Shown here: positions 15,550 through 27,300 of the stretch, piece after piece
Layout of the letters: every line of letters begins with the position of its first letter
Numbering within the stretch: the first letter of the stretch is position 1
Assembly: GCA_002005505.1 (NCBI GenBank)
Contig: KV908534.1
Coordinates: forward strand, 11,639 to 75,638
Direction of reading: 5' to 3'
DNA from: Botryococcus braunii
Taxonomy: Eukaryota > Chlorophyta > Trebouxiophyceae
Length of the DNA: 64,000 bases
Position numbers and translations under genes: made by a program
The notes under the pieces: model-generated
What the model was told of the DNA's origin: nothing
Seen by the model: the letters and a program-made list of their open reading frames with translations, nothing else
Databases searched by the model: none

Positions 15550-15748
15550 TTGCCAGGCCTATTTCAACGAAGATATAACATTATATCAAGTTGTAACTTG
15601 AAATAAAGCACAGCTAGAACACTCTGTCAAACGGCGTTTCCAGAAATAGCCTCCTTACCAGTTCAAACTTGGCCGGCTGAAACGGCCTGACCCCGGAACA
15701 TTAAAACTTCTGTACTGCAGGTGGAGGGCGAGGCGATATGGCGCAAAC

Positions 15749-15807
15749 GAAACCCTAGGCCATGGAGCTCGATTACATAACAGTACGAGTATACTGTAGA
15801 CTAGGGG
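15749..15807 (-). repeat. Right terminal inverted repeat of MULE-2 element
   Basis: Exact inverse of 4725-4783. It sits about 200 bases upstream of the transposase ATG, where Mutator inverted repeats commonly carry the promoter. That role is from family knowledge, not shown here. Confidence 0.85.
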
Positions 15808-15895
15808 CCCCGGTCCCCTAAAAGTCACATGTCTAGATCATATCGCCACGGGTGACCGCGGGACACTGACCCACCCTGGTCAGTGACCAGCAGTG

Positions 15896-16010
15896 AACGA
15901 CAACGCGTACGGGAACCGTACGCGGGTTGCGAATTTCAGTAGGGGTCCCGTACGGCCCGTACGACCCGTACGGTACGACCCGTACGGTACGGGTCGCCTA
16001 GGGGGGATAC
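15896..16010. repeat. Cluster of CGTACG palindromes
   Basis: CCCGTACG and GTACGGTACG recur at least seven times in ~110 bases. 15976-15996 is a 10-bp stem around a single central G. Similar CCCCGTA-rich sequence occurs at 32120-32300 and 32740-32900. Origin unknown; it could be part of a degraded element. Confidence 0.6.
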
Positions 16011-16032
16011 AGCTTCCCCGTTGGAATTACTT

Positions 16033-16971
16033 TGTCGTGAAAACATGATACCGGGAGTCAGCGAAGAGTGGGCCGAATGCACAAAAATGTGCAAGGGAGA
16101 AAGAACCTGCATATCCAGTCACATAGACAATTATGCAGTGAAGCCGTCAGTGCACAAACATTGTGCAGCCATGAGCGACGGCGAGACAGTGGAACCCCAA
16201 AGTCTATTTACAGTTTGATGGTGCTACTCAACCTAGCTAAGCAACCCTTACCTGCATATCCAGTCACATAGACAATTATGCAGTGAAGCCGTCAGTGCAC
16301 AAACATTGTGCAGCCATGAGCGACGGCGAGACAGTGGAACCCCAAAGTCTAACCATCCCTCTAACTACGACTCCTTATATACTCAAGGGCATTGGAACTG
16401 ACATGAAGCCAAGCAACATAGATTGCCTATAGGCTCCATCGGAGCTACGCCCTCAGATCGTGAGCTAGATTGTAAACACCCAAAGGGCTGGGTACCGAAG
16501 CTCCGGTACCTCAACTCGAACAGGAGATCGACCTCCGAGCAGGTCGAGCGGACTCCTTACGGATCTCGAAGTTCCTCCGCAGATTACTGAAGTGTTCGTT
16601 AACGCTACATCCTTCAAGGATGTCTAAATTCCCATTATTGAAAGGAATGCTAACATTGACTCCTGCAATAGCCTGTGCAACTGTGTTCCAACTGAGCAAC
16701 ATGAGTCACAATGTCAACCTCCAAGGAACCTATGTCAAGGACTTAAATTGTCCAAAGTTCAGCTATCAACTCGAAATTGTCCATGCCCAACCTTAAACGG
16801 TTCAAGCACTCTCGAGAGTAGCCACATGTGCATTATTACCCTAAAGTATCGTCTAATGACTGACATGTGACCACATTTGGTCCATACCCGTCACGTCACT
16901 TCACAAATGCACATCATAAATGTAGCCCCTCCATCCATAAAGGTGGATGGGGGTACGCACGATCTACGACA
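16033..16971 (-). repeat. LARD 3' LTR (left)
   Basis: Starts TGTCGTGAAAACATG and ends TCTACGACA on the + strand. Contains an internal ~115-base direct repeat (about 16098-16212 and 16253-16352; TGCATATCCAGTCACATAGA start). Preceded by TACTT. Confidence 0.9.
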
Positions 16972-16980
16972 CCTCCCCTT
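16972..16980 (-). other. Polypurine tract of the LARD
   Basis: On the - strand AAGGGGAGG lies immediately before the 3' LTR (TGTCGTAG), the expected place of plus-strand priming. Confidence 0.7.
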
Positions 16981-19469
16981 GCATGCAGTGAAGGGTAAGT
17001 GACTTAGCATATTCATAGGAAAGAAGTGAAGCGGCCATAAACACAGGCACTACATTATCACTTCAACTCATCGTGATCATAAACATGAAAGTGTCTCATG
17101 AGATCCCATACTTAAAAATCCCAAACACTCTTATCAATATCAATGGGTGTGTTACTCAAACGACAACCCTTACGGCAAACACAAGCACCATGAACATCAT
17201 GTATTCGTGCAACACCTGAACTAATTAGTTCAGTATCGTAACCTCAAGGACCAGATCACTTGGCCTTGGAAAGTCTTAAGATAAATACCCAAGCTAATGA
17301 CTACTGAGTCATTTTCTAAGCTTTCAACTTGCCTCCCCTACATTCTAGGAAGAAGCTTTTCGTATCAGCAACGTCCACGTGATTATAGATAAGACCATTT
17401 TATTCAAATGATCTCAACACATACGGGGTACACGATAAGTTCACCGTAGAGGACTTAACCGCAAATGATGACCTTCATCCATAACTAGGATGATTTACTA
17501 CAAATTGTTAACACGTGAAAGACAGTGACATGCCCATAGCATAGGCACGACAATGCCACCTCAACTCACAAAGCGAAGGTAGAAGTGCGGGATTATGTAT
17601 CAACAATCCCAAAACAACACTTCACTATTATCATTCCATCTTGCAATGTCAAGGTACACTCCAGTACCATGAAACAACATGTTTGTAGTGTAAAATTTGC
17701 AATACACTGTCAACTGTGAAGCTCTACTGTTGAACTTATGCAACCAGTAGATGACTCGATGACGATAACAAATAATGATGTCTATGCACTCTATGTGCAT
17801 CCACATGCCTCCCCTCAAACCTTAGGAAGAGGTACGTCTCAGAAGACAGTGAACTCAATGTTTAAGGATCAAAACTCAAGTGATCCTAAGCAAGGTCTTA
17901 GCCAACAACTATGGCTAACATACATCTTAGGGTAAACCACCAGAAGATTCGAAACACAAACCGTCCGGACTCCGGACTGTACATCGGTCAACAAATTGAA
18001 GAGTCGACACGGAGTCGACACGGACAAAACGTGCGCCTACGACTTGAGCCATTCGAGTTCGAGCGACAAAGCCAGACATCGACGCGGAATTTATCACAAA
18101 CGTGTGAGAACTAAAACTTACACGTTTTTATGTCTGTGAGGTCTGCAGAGCCTTCCTGTGCCTCCCAGAACCAGGGAACAACCGTCAGGTGACACAGAAT
18201 GTCCTAAACATGATTTAAAAGTACCTCAAATACAATGCCTTATAAGAAGATCACTTTCAAAGTGATTCCTGTATCAAACGCGCCTTTGGCGCAAAGACGT
18301 ATCGACGTCTGCAAACACTGAAGCAGCCACAGCTACTTCCAGTTATACCAGAAACTGAAATAGCTTGGCCAAACTTTGCAAAATATTATTAAACACCTTT
18401 CAGAAAGATTACAGCCCTTATCTATGGGCAGCAACTCCTGAACTAAGCATTAGCCTTTAAGTCTGTTTGTCTCTTCCCAGAGAGTATCCAGCCACTGCAG
18501 ATCAATGGCCCTCCCCTGGATTGAAGCTCTAAACACAGTTTAGGTTTTCTTAAATTTGTGACATGTTTTGGGCAGCAGAGGAGTAACCAGCCATCCATCA
18601 GAAGTGGTCCTCCCCTTGCCCAATGGATCTTATGCACACTGCAAGGCAGAATGCACCACACAAGGCTCCTACCAGGAGCAGGAAGTCAATCAATTTTTCT
18701 AGCGTCATTGCCCAACAGTGAAAGTACCCAGCTTACAAAGCCCAAGCAACCATGAATACACACACTCACACACATCATGACATGTGGGAAGCATTCTATG
18801 TATGAGCACCACTATTGGTAACTTACCAATCAAGGAAATTTGACAACTTGTCAAATGCACCAGTCATCCAATGACTGCATGCACACAGCTATGAAAGTGT
18901 TTAGGTAGTCCCTTTGGTTTTTGTGGTTTCTCCTATTGCTTACATAGCCTTGACCACCCATCCTCAAACTGTTTTTGGGGTCAGAACTCCCCTCAGCTGT
19001 GTTGGGCCACCCTCAGGCTTATTTGGGTCCTCTGCCCGTACCGATCTTGGGTTTCCAGCCCTCAAGCGTCTTGGCAGCAGTTCCCCCCTCAGTTGTGTTG
19101 GAAAATGGCATACAAGCCCTTGACGGGGTCAACCTACTAGCCATATCAGAAGTAAACCCCAACCATTATGGTAACTACATGTTCCAACAGCCCATCCTTG
19201 GTGTTCATACAAATGCACAACCCAACATTCATGGATCACATGATTTGCACCTGAAATCAATTGTGTGGTGCTGCATCATGTTGCTCTTTCACCATTTGAT
19301 AACAAACAAGACAACTCAACATGTACCAATGTTGAGTTCAAGCATGTAAGTGGACATCAAAATCCACCATGCATGCTACATGCACAAGCCCCCCACAAAG
19401 CATGACTTGTACAAAGACCAAGGACATCTGCACACCCCATTCAATACAAGAAGTAGGGTGCAGTCCAAT

Positions 19470-20005
19470 CCCAAAAGCGAGTGCATGACAACATTCAAAG
19501 GGGTACACCTCCTAAACTCCCCATTCATGAATGAGCCAAACACTAAGTTTAGAGTTTAAGTGAGCTGCCAAGTATTTAAATTGAAGCAACAATGCTTTGA
19601 GTAAACATGGCACTTGAGCATACTCAACGAGCGATGCCCAAAAAAACAAGAGAGACTAGTGCATGACAACATCCCTATGGGGTACACCTCTTAAACTCCC
19701 CAACTTTAGGATGAGCCAACACACTAACTAGAAAAGAGGATGCTTCTACCAAGCAACACATATCATGAAGCTTGAGCATGCTTACCAAGCAATGCTCAAA
19801 CAGGAAAGTACATGCGTGACATCATCCTAAGAGGTACGCCTCCATAAACTCCTCATTTCAGGATGAGCCACCAAGCACCAAGCAAAACAGCAATGCCTTC
19901 AGTTAACATGGGACTTGCACACACTTGAACAGCAGTGCATGACATCACCCAAAGGGGTACACCTCCTTAACGCCCCATTCATGGATGAGCCACCACTGGT
20001 AGTTC
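19470..20005. repeat. Four diverged internal repeats in the LARD
   Basis: A theme GTGCATGACA...GGGGTACACCTCCTAAACTCCCC...GATGAGCCA recurs near 19481, 19655, 19810 and 19933 at spacings of about 125-175 bases. The rest of the interior (16981-19469) shows only short blocks, such as repeated CCTCCCCT polypyrimidine motifs near 17331 and 17809. No gene was found in it. Confidence 0.65.
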
Positions 20006-20314
20006 AAGTGGGATACCTCTGCCCACTGATCCATGTGTGCCAAGTACCTGAACCACATTGACTTCAAAGCTGTCAGTCAAAGCTTCATGATTATCCCACT
20101 GTAATCATGTTCTCTGGTTGCTCCGATCAATTATTCATGCGTGTGTGTCTCGAACTTGAGACGGCACCAAACGTATGGATTCATCAGCAAAATAAATCGA
20201 AAGCAACACGACCAAGTATTATCAAGCATCTAAGCATATGCATCTCAAGCACGTAGTACTATGCAGAAGCGGTGGTTGGTTGCAGAAGTCGCTCTTGTCG
20301 ATCCTGCTCCACCT

Positions 20315-20337
20315 GGAGTCGAACCTCGCCGATACCA
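20315..20337 (-). other. Primer-binding site of the LARD
   Basis: Read on the - strand it starts TGGTATCGGCGAGGTTCGAC directly after the 5' LTR. TGG at the start matches the universal tRNA CCA end; the first seven bases match the initiator tRNA-Met site used by many plant elements (TGGTATC). Confidence 0.75.
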
Positions 20338-21274
20338 TGTCGTGAAAACATGATACCGGGAGTCAGCGAAGAGTGGGCCGAATGCACAAAAATGTGCAAG
20401 GGAGAAAGAACCTGCATATCCAGTCACATAGACAATTATGCAGTGAAGCCGTCAGTGCACAAACATTGTGCAGCCATGAGCGACGGCGAGACAGTGGAAC
20501 CCCAAAGTCTATTTACAGTTTGATGGTGCTACTCAACCTAGCTAAGCAACCCTTACCTGCATATCCAGTCACATAGACAATTATGCAGTGAAGCCGTCAG
20601 TGCACAAACATTGTGCAGCCATGAGCGACGGCGAGACAGTGGAACCCCAAAGTCTAACCATCCCTCTAACTACGACTCCTTATATACTCAAGGGCATTGG
20701 AACTGACATGAAGCCAAGCAACATAGATTGCCTATAGGCTCCATCGGAGCTACGCCCTCAGATCGTGAGCTAGATTGTAAACACCCAAAGGGCTGGGTAC
20801 CGAAGCTCCGGTACCTCAACTCGAACAGGAGATCGACCTCCGAGCAGGTCGAGCGGACTCCTTACGGATCTCGAAGTTCCTCCGCAGATTACTGAAGTGT
20901 TCGTTAACGCTACATCCTTCAAGGATGTCTAAATTCCCATTATTGAAAGGAATGCTAACATTGACTCCTGCAATAGCCTGTGCAACTGTGCTCCAACTGA
21001 GCAACATGAGTCACAATGTCAACTCCAAGGAACCTATGTCAAGGACTTAAATTGTCCAAAGTTCAGCTATCAACTCGAAATTGTCCATGCCCAACCTTAA
21101 ACGGTTCAAGCACTCTCGAGAGTAGCCACATGTGCATTATTACCCTAAAGTATCGTCTAATGACTGACATGTGACCACATTTGGTCCATACCCGTCACGT
21201 CACTTCACAAATGCACATCATAAATGTAGCCCTCCATCCATAAAGGTGGATGGGGGTACTCACGGTCTACGACA
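20338..21274 (-). repeat. LARD 5' LTR (right)
   Basis: Near-identical to 16033-16971, same internal direct repeat, followed by TACTT at 21275-21279. In element orientation the promoter should lie here, but no TATA box was assigned with confidence. Confidence 0.9.
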
Positions 21275-21386
21275 TACTTAGATTCTGGTAGCGAAATACG
21301 GGTCGTACCCAACGGCCTAAACGGAAGTCTTACGGCGTACCCGGGAAGTTTTCCATTCTATCGGGACAACTCTAGGGATCGACTTT

Positions 21387-22288
21387 TGTTAGAAAAATGG
21401 ACACTAACATGTATACCTTAGCTATTTCTTCAACATGTTGGGTCATTTCATCTTAGCATGTTTGTGAGCCACATCTATCATTAAAAGGCTTTATAATACT
21501 TATAATACATATAAACAATAAGGTACAGTCATATCTCACTTGGGTGTGTTCGTACTGTATGGTACTTTAAGGATAAAAGACACTCATAGTGGTTTATAGG
21601 GGCCATGGTACAAACTTCGGCTGTTTTTCCGGAGTTTTCTAGTAGGGTACACTCAGCCCGGATCTCATCGATCGTGAGACTTTATGTCCTGCGGTCCTTG
21701 GTTTCTGATTCGAGGTTTATCTCGGTGGTGAGTCAAAGTTTCGAGTCACTTAGATTCGAGATTAGCATCGACCGAGATTCGCACTGTTCATCGACGACTA
21801 TGTCGAATCATGAGGTACATTGAAATTCCAGTGCATAGTACTGATGGCATGCAAACTTGATCGTGCCCGTACGCTTTTAAGATCTGGAGTTGCAAACCTG
21901 TCAGGAGGCTAATAAATGTTTAGTCTCCCTAGTTAGTATAAATAGGAAGTGCTCAAAGGGTCAGTCAGTCTTGAGTTCCCTTATCAAGCTCCTGTCCCGT
22001 TTGCTTGGTCGTGTTTCGTCCACTTCTACAAGCTTTTGTTTGGGTACAGTTCACTTACTCAGAAGAGTGTGAGTCACAGGTAATTGCAACATCATTAGAT
22101 TAGTTGTTATTGTAAAAGTCTTGAGTTCCCTTATCAAGCTCCTGTCCCGTTTGCTTGGTCGTGTTTCGTCCACTTCTACAAGCTTTTGTTTGGGTACAGT
22201 TCACTTACTCAGAAGAGTGTGAGTCACAGGGATTTTTATACCAATTCCAATTCTGCAAATTCTGTTTTGATGATGCCATTATGCTAAA
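21387..22288 (+). repeat. Copia-A 5' LTR
   Basis: 902 bases. Contains two identical 114-base units (21967-22080 and 22117-22230, AGTCTTGAG...GAGTCACAGG) separated by 36 bases. Ends AAA rather than the usual CA. Confidence 0.85.
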
Positions 22289-22300
22289 TGGTATCGGCGA
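22289..22300 (+). other. Copia-A primer-binding site
   Basis: TGGTATCGGCGA directly follows the LTR end. The same 12 bases stand next to the 5' LTR in the LARD, Gypsy-1 and TRIM elements of this window. Confidence 0.75.
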
Positions 22301-22642
22301 TTAAATCGCTTATGGTATTATCGTCTCCCGGCGCACGGGATCTTTCTACGTAAAGAAGCCTCGCAGCTTTCTACGTTCTGCTTTTCATAGCACTCTTTTA
22401 AAGACTAAAGAGCACCTAAGCCCGCACGGGGTCTACGCAGACCACCGTGTCAGGTAGAAGGACTCTTGTTGTCTTCTGGTGGGTTACTCTGGTTGGACTT
22501 CTCGATTGTCTAAGCCCTTGTGGCTAAGGCAGTGGGAGAGAAGTTGGTTATTGGTGAAGGCAGCTTTCCTTTGGGAAGGCTGGGGTGGTCGCTGGAGAGC
22601 TCTACCTGTTAGAGTTTGTGCTGACTACGTTATTTTCATGCA

Positions 22643-23548
22643 ATGAGTGGTACATATACTGTGCCACCCGATGCTAATCCTGAAGAATCATATGAAGTAC
22701 CAATTATGATTGAGGATGATCCCTCAACTGTTTACAATAATGAAAGCTTTGAACAATCGTACTCCACACAGAGAGACTCAATGGGGTACACCACCAGTGC
22801 AGGCACAGGTGCAGGCAGCGGAACAGAGGACAGTGACGCAGAAGGGCACCAAGCAGGGGAGGTAAGTGAAGATTTTCTATACGGGGTTATCACCACTCTG
22901 AATCTCTTTCTACCAATCCTGCTGGCCAACCCTTAGCTGAACTGGTACCTGCTGTGAGCGCAAGCACCTCACCTCCTGGTGGTACGCATTCCAACCTTCC
23001 TTTGGATCCTAGTAGTACTAGGAGGGCAGTTAGGATTAATCCTTTGCCTATTTCAAATGCTCCAAGAGGCATTCGCAGACCTTCACAGTCTGCTGTTTCT
23101 GGGTCAAGGACATTGTCCAGTGGCCCTTTACAAGTTCCAATTTCACAATATCCTGCTGTGACAGTCCAGCCAGCTAGCGTTCCAATTATTACTAGTGGCG
23201 CAATAGTTCCAGCAACAACAGTAACTAGTGCACAGGCAACTGTTTATTTACCACTAGCTACTGGGGGCATGATCCCCATTTCACTACCTGCCTCAACGCT
23301 GAACCAAATTTCTAATCCAGCCTTGGTTCAGCCAGCTAGTGTGCAGGTACCATCCAACTTTGGAGTGTCAACGTCAGCTTCAGCAATTCCAGCTGGAGGC
23401 CCTCCTGGTGGTGGCTACCCATACAGCTCAGGCAGTGGACCTCCTGGAGGTGGGCCACCATACAGTGGGGGTCCCCCTGGAGGAGCAAGCTCGATTTGGC
23501 ATCCTCCACCAGTCTCAGGCAACTACCCACAATACCCTGTCTATCCGG
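22643..23548 (+). pseudogene. Duplicate 5' end of the Copia-A gag frame, frameshifted and cut by the gap
   Basis: Near-identical to 24316-25222 but one G is missing in a homopolymer (CTATACGGGGTTATC against CTATACGGGGGTTATC), which ends the frame at 22936. It runs directly into the N gap. The pattern (same sequence on both sides of a gap, single-base losses) fits an assembly duplication better than biology. Confidence 0.7.
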
Positions 23549-23795
23549 NNNNNNNNNNNNNNNNNNNNNNNNNNNNNNNNNNNNNNNNNNNNNNNNNNNN
23601 NNNNNNNNNNNNNNNNNNNNNNNNNNNNNNNNNNNNNNNNNNNNNNNNNNNNNNNNNNNNNNNNNNNNNNNNNNNNNNNNNNNNNNNNNNNNNNNNNNNN
23701 NNNNNNNNNNNNNNNNNNNNNNNNNNNNNNNNNNNNNNNNNNNNNNNNNNNNNNNNNNNNNNNNNNNNNNNNNNNNNNNNNNNNNNNNNNNNNNN
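23549..23795. other. Assembly gap (247 N)
   Basis: Unknown bases. It breaks the GPG-coding stretch of Copia-A in the left copy. Confidence 1.
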
Positions 23796-24315
23796 TCTTA
23801 GTCCTTTTTTTTTTTTTCTTTTATGTCCGTTTGCTTGGTCGTTTCGTCACTTCTACAAGCTTTTGTTTGGGTACAGTTCACTTACTCAGAAGAGTGTGAT
23901 CACAGGATTTTATACCAATTCCAATTCTGCAATTCTGTTTTGATGATGCCATTATGCTAAATGGTATCGGCGATTAAATCGCTTATGGTATTATCGTCTC
24001 CCGGCGCACGGGATCTTTCTACGTAAAGAAGCCTCGCAGCTTTCTACGTTCTGCTTTTCATAGCACTCTTTTAAAGACTAAAGAGCACCTAAGCCCGCAC
24101 GGGGTCTACGCAGACCACCGTGTCAGGTAGAAGGACTCTTGTTGTCTTCTGGTGGGTTACTCTGGTTGGACTTCTCGATTGTCTAAGCCCTTGTGGCTAA
24201 GGCAGTGGGAGAGAAGTTGGTTATTGGTGAAGGCAGCTTTCCTTTGGGAAGGCTGGGGTGGTCGCTGGAGAGCTCTACCTGTTAGAGTTTGTGCTGACTA
24301 CGTTATTTTCATGCA
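23796..24315 (+). other. Second copy of LTR end, primer site and leader of Copia-A
   Basis: After a poly-T run (23806-23818) the sequence matches the last part of the 5' LTR but with repeated one-base losses (CGTGTTTCGTCC becomes CGTTTCGTC). It then continues cleanly through TGGTATCGGCGA (near 23963) and the leader to the ATG at 24316. The loss pattern is typical of a low-quality contig end. Confidence 0.7.
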
Positions 24316-27300
24316 ATGAGTGGTACATATACTGTGCCACCCGATGCTAATCCTGAAGAATCATATGAAGTACCAATTATGATTGAGGATGATCCCTCAA
24401 CTGTTTACAATAATGAAAGCTTTGAACAATCGTACTCCACACAGAGAGACTCAATGGGGTACACCACCAGTGCAGGCACAGGTGCAGGCAGCGGAACAGA
24501 GGACAGTGACGCAGAAGGGCACCAAGCAGGGGAGGTAAGTGAAGATTTTCTATACGGGGGTTATCACCACTCTGAATCTCTTTCTACCAATCCTGCTGGC
24601 CAACCCTTAGCTGAACTGGTACCTGCTGTGAGCGCAAGCACCTCACCTCCTGGTGGTACGCATTCCAACCTTCCTTTGGATCCTAGTAGTACTAGGAGGG
24701 CAGTTAGGATTAATCCTTTGCCTATTTCAAATGCTCCAAGAGGCATTCGCAGACCTTCACAGTCTGCTGTTTCTGGGTCAAGGACATTGTCCAGTGGCCC
24801 TTTACAAGTTCCAATTTCACAATATCCTGCTGTGACAGTCCAGCCAGCTAGCGTTCCAATTATTACTAGTGGCGCAATAGTTCCAGCAACAACAGTAACT
24901 AGTGCACAGGCAACTGTTTATTTACCACTAGCTACTGGGGGCATGATCCCCATTTCACTACCTGCCTCAACGCTGAACCAAATTTCTAATCCAGCCTTGG
25001 TTCAGCCAGCTAGTGTGCAGGTACCATCCAACTTTGGAGTGTCAACGTCAGCTTCAGCAATTCCAGCTGGAGGCCCTCCTGGTGGTGGCTACCCATACAG
25101 CTCAGGCAGTGGACCTCCTGGAGGTGGGCCACCATACAGTGGGGGTCCCCCTGGAGGAGCAAGCTCGATTTGGCATCCTCCACCAGTCTCAGGCAACTAC
25201 CCACAATACCCTGTCTATCCGGGCTCTGGTGGGAATGTTCCTGGTGGCTTTGGTGGGGGTGGTCCTGGTGGTCCTGGAGGACCAGGCGGTCCTGGTGGTC
25301 CAGGCGGTCCTGGTGGACCAGGTGGTGGTGGTTGGTGTGGTCCTCCTCATAGTCAGGGGCCACCATATAGTGCTGGGCAAGGTCAATTTCCAAACGTAGG
25401 TATTCCTGGTCTGCCCAATATAAATCCAACCACTGGCCCTTCGTTCTCTTCTCATCAGAAGTTAACTCCAAAAATAGAGTTAGTCAAGCTGAATGATACC
25501 AATTGGTTGACATGGACAAAGCAAGTGTATGCTATGTTGTGGGAAATGAATGTCAACTACTGTGTTCATGATGATTATCAGGGAGCTTATGATGATTTCA
25601 AAGCTCAAACCATTATCACTCAAGCATGTACTGAGCAATATTCTGTTCAGATTACTGACTTGACAAGTGCTTACCATATGTGGAACAAGCTGCTGCAGGT
25701 GTTTAACGCTAGAGCAGCAGCTAGGCTGATGCGCCTCCACAGGGAGCAAAAGTTATTTGCCATGAAGCCAGGTGAAAAACCATCTGACTACGTGTTAAGG
25801 TGCAGAAAAATTGCAAACAACCTCAAATCACTAGGAGAGCAGTGTTCTGAGGTTTGTCAGTGCTCTATGATAATTGAAGGCCTCACTGAAGAGTATGAGG
25901 TAGATAGGCGTTTACAGCTGTCTGTGTGCAACAACTATCCAAATGTGCACCAACTCCAGCATGTTCTTGAGTTAACATATATGGATCTTCAAGCAAAGAA
26001 GCCATATAATCCTCCAAACACCTCAAACCCCAAACCTTATAGGAATCAAGGTGGGGGTGGTCAGCCTGCAGGCAGGCAAGGTGGTTCAGGTGGGGCTGGT
26101 CCAGGTGCTCACCAGGCAGAAGTGCCTAAAAATACTAACCGTGAAAATTCAGGGACAGGGCAACCTGCTTTTCAACAGCAGGGAAGGCCTGTACTAATTT
26201 GCCAGTACTGCAGGAATCTAGGACACATCAAAGCAACGTGTCCTAAGCTTGCAGCACAGGAGAGGAGGGCACAAACCAATTGTGTGCAAAGGGATACAGT
26301 AATCTCCCAACCTTCTCTTCCTGCTTGGCTTATAGATTCAGGGTCAACTGATCACATTTCACCTTCAAGTGAAAACATGATAAATTATGTCAAGTTTGAT
26401 GTGCCACAACGTCTGATTGTGGCAAATGGCAAGTCTGAGGAAATTGTAGGAGAAGGTTCCATGCAAGTGTTCCTCGAGTCTGGCAGTTCTTTGTTCTTGC
26501 ATAATGTCAAGGATGTTCCCTCTAGCAAGAAGTATCTTCTATCAGTGGGCAAAGCTTATTTAGATGGTATCAATGTCAATATTATGGGTATCGAGTGTTA
26601 CCTCACAGATTCTAATGGGTACCATTTGGGAAATGCTGAGCATGCTTTCCCCTATCAGTGGCTGGTGGACTTAGCTCTACCAGACAAGCATGTTTCTTTT
26701 CATCCAGAAACTAAGTTTGTGGAGGCATGCAATGTTCAGGTGCTTCACAGGGATGCAGACCTGTGGCATCAGAGGCTGGGGCACTTGTCTCCAGCCTACA
26801 TGGTAAGAATGATGAAGGGAAAAATGGTCAAGGGAATGAAACTCCCCTCTTCTGATTTCTCAAGTTCTATTGGTACGAGAGGTGTCTGCAGTGCCTGCTT
26901 GCATGGGAAACAAACTGTGCAACCTTTTAAACCAACAGGCACTGCTTGCACTAGAAAATTAGAAGTTGTGCATATGGACCTTATGGGTCCAGTCTCACCA
27001 GAAACTTATGATGATGAGAAGTATGCACTCAATGTCTTAGATGAGTTTTCTGAGATGTCAGCAACCATTCTACTCAAGTCAAAGGCAGATGCATCAAGAG
27101 AGGCAGTTAATTTATTGACTGAGTGGCAGACCCAGCACGCGTGCAAGGTTAAGTTTATCAGGACCGACAATGGTACTGAGTTTTCTGGTTTAGAAAAGTT
27201 CTGCAGGAAAAATGGTGCAGTCCACCAAAAGACTGCACCATATGCCCATCAACAAAATGGGAAAATTGAGAGGCTGAACAGGACTCTGCAGGAGAAAGCC

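Larger units (their letters stand above)
4725..15807 (-). mobile_element. MULE-2 DNA transposon, about 11.1 kb
   Basis: A 59-base sequence at 4725-4783 is repeated exactly in inverse orientation at 15749-15807, giving element ends that read CCCCTAGTCTACAG inward. Between them is an intact multi-exon MULE transposase on the - strand, starting about 200 bases from the right end, and a left half with duplicated exon-like sequence and microsatellites. Long terminal inverted repeats around a MULE transposase are the hallmark of Mutator superfamily elements. The usual 9-11-bp target duplication is not visible: the nine flanking bases agree at only five positions, so the ends may have been altered or the outer limits may differ by a few bases. 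Confidence 0.7.
16033..21274 (-). mobile_element. Non-autonomous LTR retrotransposon (LARD type), 5.2 kb
   Basis: Two direct repeats of 939 and 937 bases (16033-16971; 20338-21274), both TG...CA, enclose 3366 bases without a long open frame. The flanks show a 5-bp target duplication, TACTT (16028-16032 and 21275-21279). Orientation is minus: TGGTATCGGCGAGG (primer-binding site) abuts the right LTR internally, and AAGGGGAGG (polypurine tract) abuts the left LTR. With no gag or pol, it must use proteins of another element. The copia elements in this window share its primer site and are candidate helpers, by inference. LTRs differ at only a handful of positions, so insertion is recent. Confidence 0.9.

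Noticed and set aside
20315..20337. tRNA gene fragment with CCA end
   Set aside because: The sequence is the complement of a primer-binding site abutting an LTR, and no tRNA cloverleaf precedes it.
22643..23548. A second, independent copia element
   Set aside because: It is the same sequence as 24316-25222 across an N gap, best explained as assembly duplication.
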